From Pohlia nutans (lineage: Eukaryota > Streptophyta > Bryopsida > Bryales > Mniaceae), in the NCBI GenBank assembly GCA_022496805.1, contig CM040102.1, positions 21,173,955-21,237,954 on the forward strand: a stretch of 64,000 nt of DNA, in the 5' to 3' direction. Under the pieces are notes generated by a model. The model worked only from the letters and a program-made list of their open reading frames with translations. It had not been told where the DNA came from and did not search any database. The translations under genes were made by a program, and so were the position numbers. Of the stretch, positions 59,301 through 64,000 are shown piece after piece. Within the stretch, counting starts at the first letter, position 1. The number at the start of each line of letters is the position of its first letter.

Positions 59301-62300
59301 TGTACTTTGAAATTTTCTGCCCCGCTTAGCTCCGTATGGTCCGTATGTTGTTTTATTGGTGAGTATCGTAAGAGATGTGACTCCATGTGTTCCATTATCA
59401 ATCCCGGTTGTGCCGCGTACTTGGATCAAGTACTCGTTGTCTGAGTCGAGTTGCATCTGTACATGAAGACACGTGAGAATGTCAAAAGTTGGATGTACAA
59501 TTAAATTTTGCGTGCTTAATTTATTGTTTCTTTGGAATTGGGAAATTGATGAGGAATATACACTAGTCTTGGTGTTGATAGCTGGTGGATTGCAGTCTAC
59601 CGATGATACTTAAGAGAGTTGACGTTAGCTTTGGTAGAGTAGCGTTCTAAAACTAAGTCCTGAGTTCTGCTTACCTTGACGCAGTGAGGACCTGTCCCAC
59701 CATGTAGCCCTCCTTGGAAGCTGATTCCACCTTGCTCATACCCCACTTGAATGGAGGTAATGTGAGTGTCGGTGAAGTTGATGGTGATGTGAACAATGTC
59801 ACCTCTTCCGTCATAAAACTCATGACCTTCCCACCCTCCCCACGGCCCCTGTGGAATCACCAAGGTATTGCCATCTTGGTGTAGGTATTGCCATCTTGGT
59901 GTACTGATTTCTGGAGCTCTCTTAGTTGTATTGCTCCCACCTGGTTTAGCGACGTTCTTGATGCAGCCGATTTGGTCGACAGAGTTTAGTGACGATCTTC
60001 CATAAAATCCCACCACGGGACCAGAAGGAGAGCTCTGAAACGTTCTACCTGATGGAGAACCATACGGGCCATAGCTCTGCTTGTTCGTAATGAACGTAAG
60101 AGAAGTGATGACGTTCTCCTCCTGAACACTACCCATCGTTCCTTCAACTTGAATTAAGTACTCGTCTGGGAAGTCCAATTTTATCTGCGATAAGAAGCAG
60201 GCCTCCCGATTGCCACTTTGTTAGGGTCATTAGGTACTAAAATTTGGAATGACATCATCGTTCAAAGTGTTACTACAGGAAGAGGTAATGGGACTCACCG
60301 TTGCCACAGCACCATTTCGTCCACCGTGCATATCAGCCTGAAAATCAACACCTCCTTGGTCATAACTAGCTTGGAAAGACAGAATTTGGCTTTTGTTGTA
60401 AGTGATGACAATTTCAACAATGTCACCTCTACCATCATAGAAGGATTCACCTCCTTGGCCTCCCCAAGGACCTTGTACAAGAATTTCATCGACACTGTTA
60501 TGTGCGCCTTCTGTAGCATTCTCGCTGAAACAGCCTCTCCAACTTTCACCTTCCCAAAACCCACCATCTACTATGTCCCTCCCCTTAACTACACATTCTT
60601 TAATGACTCCAACTTGATCCAGGTGAGAACCGGACTTTCCGAAAAATCCGACCACCTTTCCATGAGATGAGCTCTCAAATCCCTGTCCTTGTACATTACC
60701 ATAGGGTCCATAGCTCTTTTCGTTCGTCACAAATGTCAAAGACGTGACAACTTCATCACTGCCATCTATGTTTCCAACGGTTCCCTTCACTTGTACCAAA
60801 TATTCATTCACAAACTGCATTTTGATCTGTACAAGAACATCACAATATTTTACACACTAACAGATGAACTCAAATTCGCACTCTTGTAAAAATGAATTGA
60901 GTTCGTTTTTACATGTGTCGGTTATTATGTTAATAACTGGGGAAATGAAGAAAAAAAGAGAAAAAATATGGTTGTTTCATGATGTTACACGCAGAGTTGG
61001 TGGTACCTTTGTCATATCCTGTTTGGGAGGCGCACAGAGACCAGTGGTGTAGCCGAGTCCACTGTGGGCATACGTTGTTTGAAACGAAACGACTTGACTC
61101 TCATTGTAGGCGACCACCATCTCCACAATGTCACCAGCGCCGTCATAGAAGCCAGCCCCTCCCAAACCTCCCCAAGGTCCTTCCACTGTCCTACGCGTGC
61201 CGACCGAAACGCAAGAAGCATGGCCGTAGCATCGCTCCAGGGTATCGCTGAAGACGCCCAGCTGGTTGAGGAACAAGTTTGAAGCTCTGCCGAAGAATCC
61301 TGTCACCTTCTGTCCACTGGGGTTCTCGAACGAGTCACGCGTCACACACCCGTAAGGTCCATACACATTTTTGTTCGTGATGAATGTGAGAGATGTGATC
61401 CCCTCACCAGAAGCAAAACTCCCTGTGGTTCCCTTCACTTGAACCAGGTATTCCAACGGGTGGCCGAGGCTGATCTGAAACCGAAGCCAAATTTGCATTA
61501 GAAGTATTATTTCGACCACATTCACTAGAATTGTCAAACCAAAGTGGTGAGGGTTACGTGAGCTTTACCTGTGCAGTACTGTCACCGCGTCCCCCGTGTG
61601 ATGGGCCTTTGAAAGTGGTGGAGCCGTGTGCATAGCTCGCTTGCAATGAGATCACTCGCTCCGTGTTATAAGCGACCTGAATTTCCACAATGTCGCCCCT
61701 GCCATCACAGAACAGATCCCCTCCAAAGCCTCCCCAGGGACCATGAACGATCGTCCCTTCCTCAACATGACTGACTTCCTGCTGCCTGGGTTTATGTATG
61801 TGGTGCTCATGAATCCTGAAACAGGAATCCTCATATAATCCATGACCGTCGTGATGTGAGGGTCCAGGTTTCCCATTGTGGATGCCTGAATTCAAAGCTT
61901 CCCCAATCAGGACCCCGGTCGCTGAGTTTCCGTTAGTTTTTTCGTGTCCATTGACACGGACTGACGTGGTTTGTTCCTCAACATTGTCAATGACCGTACT
62001 GTAGCTGGTCTCTTCGTAGCCTGACAACAAAATGGTGTCACTCTGAGTGTTTTCTTGCGCATGGTGATGTGCTTCAAAGGAACCCCCAACGGCACCGTTG
62101 CTGTTGAATTCGTCATGGCTTGAGTTCAACTCGGATATCACACCGATCTGGTGAAGAAGGGAGTCCGCTCTTCCGAAAAAGCCCACCACCTTCGTATTCC
62201 GGGTAGTCTCGAAGCCTTTGCCGAAATTCGAACCAAATGGACCATACACGGCCTTATTTGTGATAAACGTCAACGAGGTCACCACCTCCACTCCGTTGAG

Positions 62301-63739
62301 AATGTCGACCGTTCCTTTGACCTGCACGATCTCGCTACGAGAACGCAAGCTCACCTGGAAGGAAACCAGTACCAACATTCAATCAAACTTGAGGGTGACA
62401 CAAAACCCTAAACATTTGGGCTGACGTGCACCATAGCGGACCTTCATAAATAATGAACCCTAAAAGCCAATCTACTCGAGATTTGAATCAAAGAATCGGG
62501 GTTAAGGATCCAAGAATTGGAATTTAGAATTGGAACTGACAAGAAACAAAAAGAGTGTCCAAATACCTTCACGGTTTCACCGATCTCGCCTCCCCAGCAG
62601 TCGCTCTTAATACTCTCCACGCGGGCTCCAAGACTGTATGTGACTTGTAAGGCCACAATGTGAGTCTTGGTGAAGGTAATGAAGATGTCCGCGAGTTCAC
62701 CTCGGCCACTGCAGAACGGCACCCCGTGAGGACCGCCCCAAGGCCCCTGGACAACTGCAGGAGTAGGATCTTGATGATGCTTAGTGATGACCCCGATTTG
62801 ATCCAGGCGTGCCCCACTACGGCCAAACAGTCCACTCACCTCGCCGCCCGGGGAGCTTTCAAACGCTCGGCCTGTGACGCGACCATACGGCCCGAACTCT
62901 CCCTGGTTCGTCACGAACGTCAGCGACGTGATGGACTCTCGTCCTGAGACCTTTCCTGCGGTCCCTTTCACTTGCACCAGGTACTCAGAGGACGACTTGA
63001 ATGTTATCTGTGAGTTGGGCAACAAATATTATTAAAAAAGACGATCACAATTGCGAAGTCATTACTCTCTAGAATTGTTACGAATTTCATCAATCGTAAT
63101 TCAGATGGGTCCAAAATTTATATCACCAGAATCAGTGAAGAAGATTGCATACGTATGTGAATTGGACAAATGAAAGTCCTTACGTGACCTATTCAAAGCA
63201 CTTTGGACGGAGGGAGTACCAACCTTGGTGGATGTGCCGGATGGAGTGCCGTGGACACAGCCTTGAAACGAGACGCCGCCGTGATCAAAAGTTGCTTGGA
63301 TGGAATTGATCTGGTTCTTGTGGGATGTGACAATGAGCTCCACAATTCGGCCATGGCCGTCGTGGAAGGCGCGGCCGCCGGGACCACCCCACGGCCCTTC
63401 CACCACCAGGCCAGTACCGGCGAGGCTGGAATCATTTGCAGTGATGATATTCTTGCCCTTGGTATCACTTCCAGCAGGTTGCTGGACGTGGGTGACAATG
63501 TTACAGGGCTGGTACAAGACGCCCAACTGGTCAAGCAGAGTGCCGGACTTGCCAAAGAATCCCACCACTTTTCCACCCGACAGGCTCTCAAACCTCTGCC
63601 CCCGGTCGTTGCCGTAGGGTCCATAAACTTGCTTGTTAGTGATGAATGTCAACGACGTGACGACATCGCCAATTGTCGCGCACAAGCCTGCTGTACCTCT
63701 CACCTGAACTAAGAATTCATCCGGGTACTGCAGCGTAAT
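53355..63739 (-). CDS. Giant multi-domain jacalin-related lectin, 5' end outside the window
   Basis: Exons (minus): D1 63224-63739, D2 62567-63007, D3 61569-62354, D4 61007-61474, D5 60299-60826, D6 59675-60184, D7a 58938-59456, five short exons 58498-58698, 58119-58319, 57737-57937, 57355-57555 and 56975-57175, D7b 56089-56796, D8 55493-55972, D9 54869-55378, D10 54261-54701, D11 53719-54162, D12 53355-53600 (stop). All introns are phase 0 and at least 2,533 aa are visible. Each D exon encodes one jacalin beta-prism domain (Y.VQVKGT.G, SLTF.TNK..YGP.G, VGF.GRSG..LDQ.G, GPWGG.GG..FYDGRGDIVEI); D7 is split and D12 stops halfway. Jacalin domains bind mannose or galactose-type sugars; many copies imply multivalent glycan binding, as in defence lectins. 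D3, D6 and D7 carry long inserts before GPWGG. It could conceivably be more than one gene, but no intergenic gap, start or internal stop was seen. Confidence 0.88.
55379..55400 (-). other. Shifted splice acceptor of lectin domain 9
   Basis: Every other full-domain exon starts at AG|AT(A/C/T) or AG|GTG just before its first beta-strand. At D9 the expected site reads CAA|ATC, so the AG is lost. An in-frame acceptor upstream (TTATTTAG|GTG, exon start 55378) would rescue the exon at the cost of about 23 extra residues, mostly hydrophobic. Confidence 0.55.
56797..58850 (-). repeat. Tandem array of five exon-intron units (about 380 bp each) inside a split jacalin domain
   Basis: Exons of exactly 201 nt (67 codons, phase 0/0) alternate with introns of about 180 bp. 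Unit spacing is 379, 382, 382 and 380 bp. Both exon and intron parts are almost identical between units. Each exon encodes an acidic Pro/Glu/Gly-rich block (KELGPEEELPGPGSWRREAE.., TSKGPEPEPSVTEVGW). The array lies between D7a and D7b, so the protein carries five acidic repeats and then the Ser-rich region of D7b within one jacalin domain. Confidence 0.85.
59862..59903 (-). repeat. 21-bp direct duplication in domain 6 insert
   Basis: The phrase GGTATTGCCATCTTGGTGTA occurs twice in tandem, adding seven in-frame residues (a doubled WQYLHQDGN-like motif) to the pre-GPWGG loop of D6. Confidence 0.75.
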
Positions 63740-64000
63740 CTGCCACAATAATTATATCATCATGAGAATCCTTTGCGTGTAGATTGTGCCCTCCCAAAAA
63801 AACATATTCAATTGTGAGGTCCAAGTGCCCAAATATCAAAAGCTGTCTCTGAAAAACATGCCATGAGATCTAAACACTAGGACCGGGTATTGCGGATGAC
63901 TAAATTCTCCATGCAAATATGAATATAAGAAAGCAGAATGAGAAGTGGACGATGGTGAGTGCCTTCTTGAAGACTGAACACAAGCGTTTACTCTGCACAA
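63740..64000 (-). other. Upstream intron of the lectin gene, to the window edge
   Basis: Domain 1 begins at a splice acceptor (TTGTGGCAG|ATTACG), so an earlier exon must exist. None is visible in this last 260 bp, which has no good frame. Confidence 0.5.

Noticed and set aside
1..64000. CRISPR arrays, bacterial operons, rRNA or obvious tRNA genes
   Set aside because: No repeat-spacer structure, no prokaryotic gene organisation, and no cloverleaf I could recognise by eye; a tRNA scan would be needed to exclude tRNAs fully.

Overview
The window is nuclear DNA from a land plant. Its genes have short, standard GT-AG introns and belong to plant-type families: a BIR2-like LRR pseudokinase, plant-type uracil-DNA glycosylase, MIS12 and deoxyhypusine synthase. 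There is also a very large jacalin-lectin gene. The intergenic DNA is AT-rich and packed with small inverted-repeat transposons. A P-element-like transposase fold and abundant TTAA-flanked elements suggest a seed-free plant (bryophyte, lycophyte or fern) rather than a flowering plant. That assignment is an inference, not a proof.

Layout: 1-11.7 kb holds no gene I can support, only non-autonomous elements and dispersed repeats. At 11.8-14.05 kb (+) is the LRR receptor pseudokinase; both of its introns look like copies of one mobile intron-forming element. At 15.4-18.0 kb (-) is uracil-DNA glycosylase, with its first exon not located. 18-24.5 kb is again repeats, including a 975-bp palindromic element. 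At 24.6-26.5 kb (-) is a Tim17/22/23-family membrane protein gene whose first exon does not join in frame. At 30.4-32.7 kb (-) is the kinetochore gene MIS12. At 35.6-36.1 kb (+) is a decayed copy of the Tim17-family gene. At 36.6-39.5 kb (+) is a complete deoxyhypusine synthase gene. At 40.3-44.9 kb (-) is an intact 1,466-aa protein joining ZF-HD-like fingers to a P-element-like transposase fold. 45.7-49.2 kb holds adjacent and nested TTAA elements, one carrying a 181-codon reading frame. 50.1-51.1 kb is a GC-rich palindromic repeat block. 53.4-63.7 kb (-) is one giant jacalin gene that appears to continue past the right edge.

The housekeeping genes (DNA repair, kinetochore, eIF5A modification, mitochondrial membrane) are unrelated in function and do not form a unit. 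The striking features are mobile-DNA effects on genes: two introns of one gene that share sequence and sit between target duplications; many TTAA elements with CCC/GGG ends; a likely captured transposase fused to plant zinc fingers; and a lectin gene grown by duplication of phase-0 domain exons, one of whose domains is split by a tandem array of five near-identical exon-intron units. Coordinates of exon boundaries were read by eye from splice consensus and reading-frame continuity; no transcript data were available.
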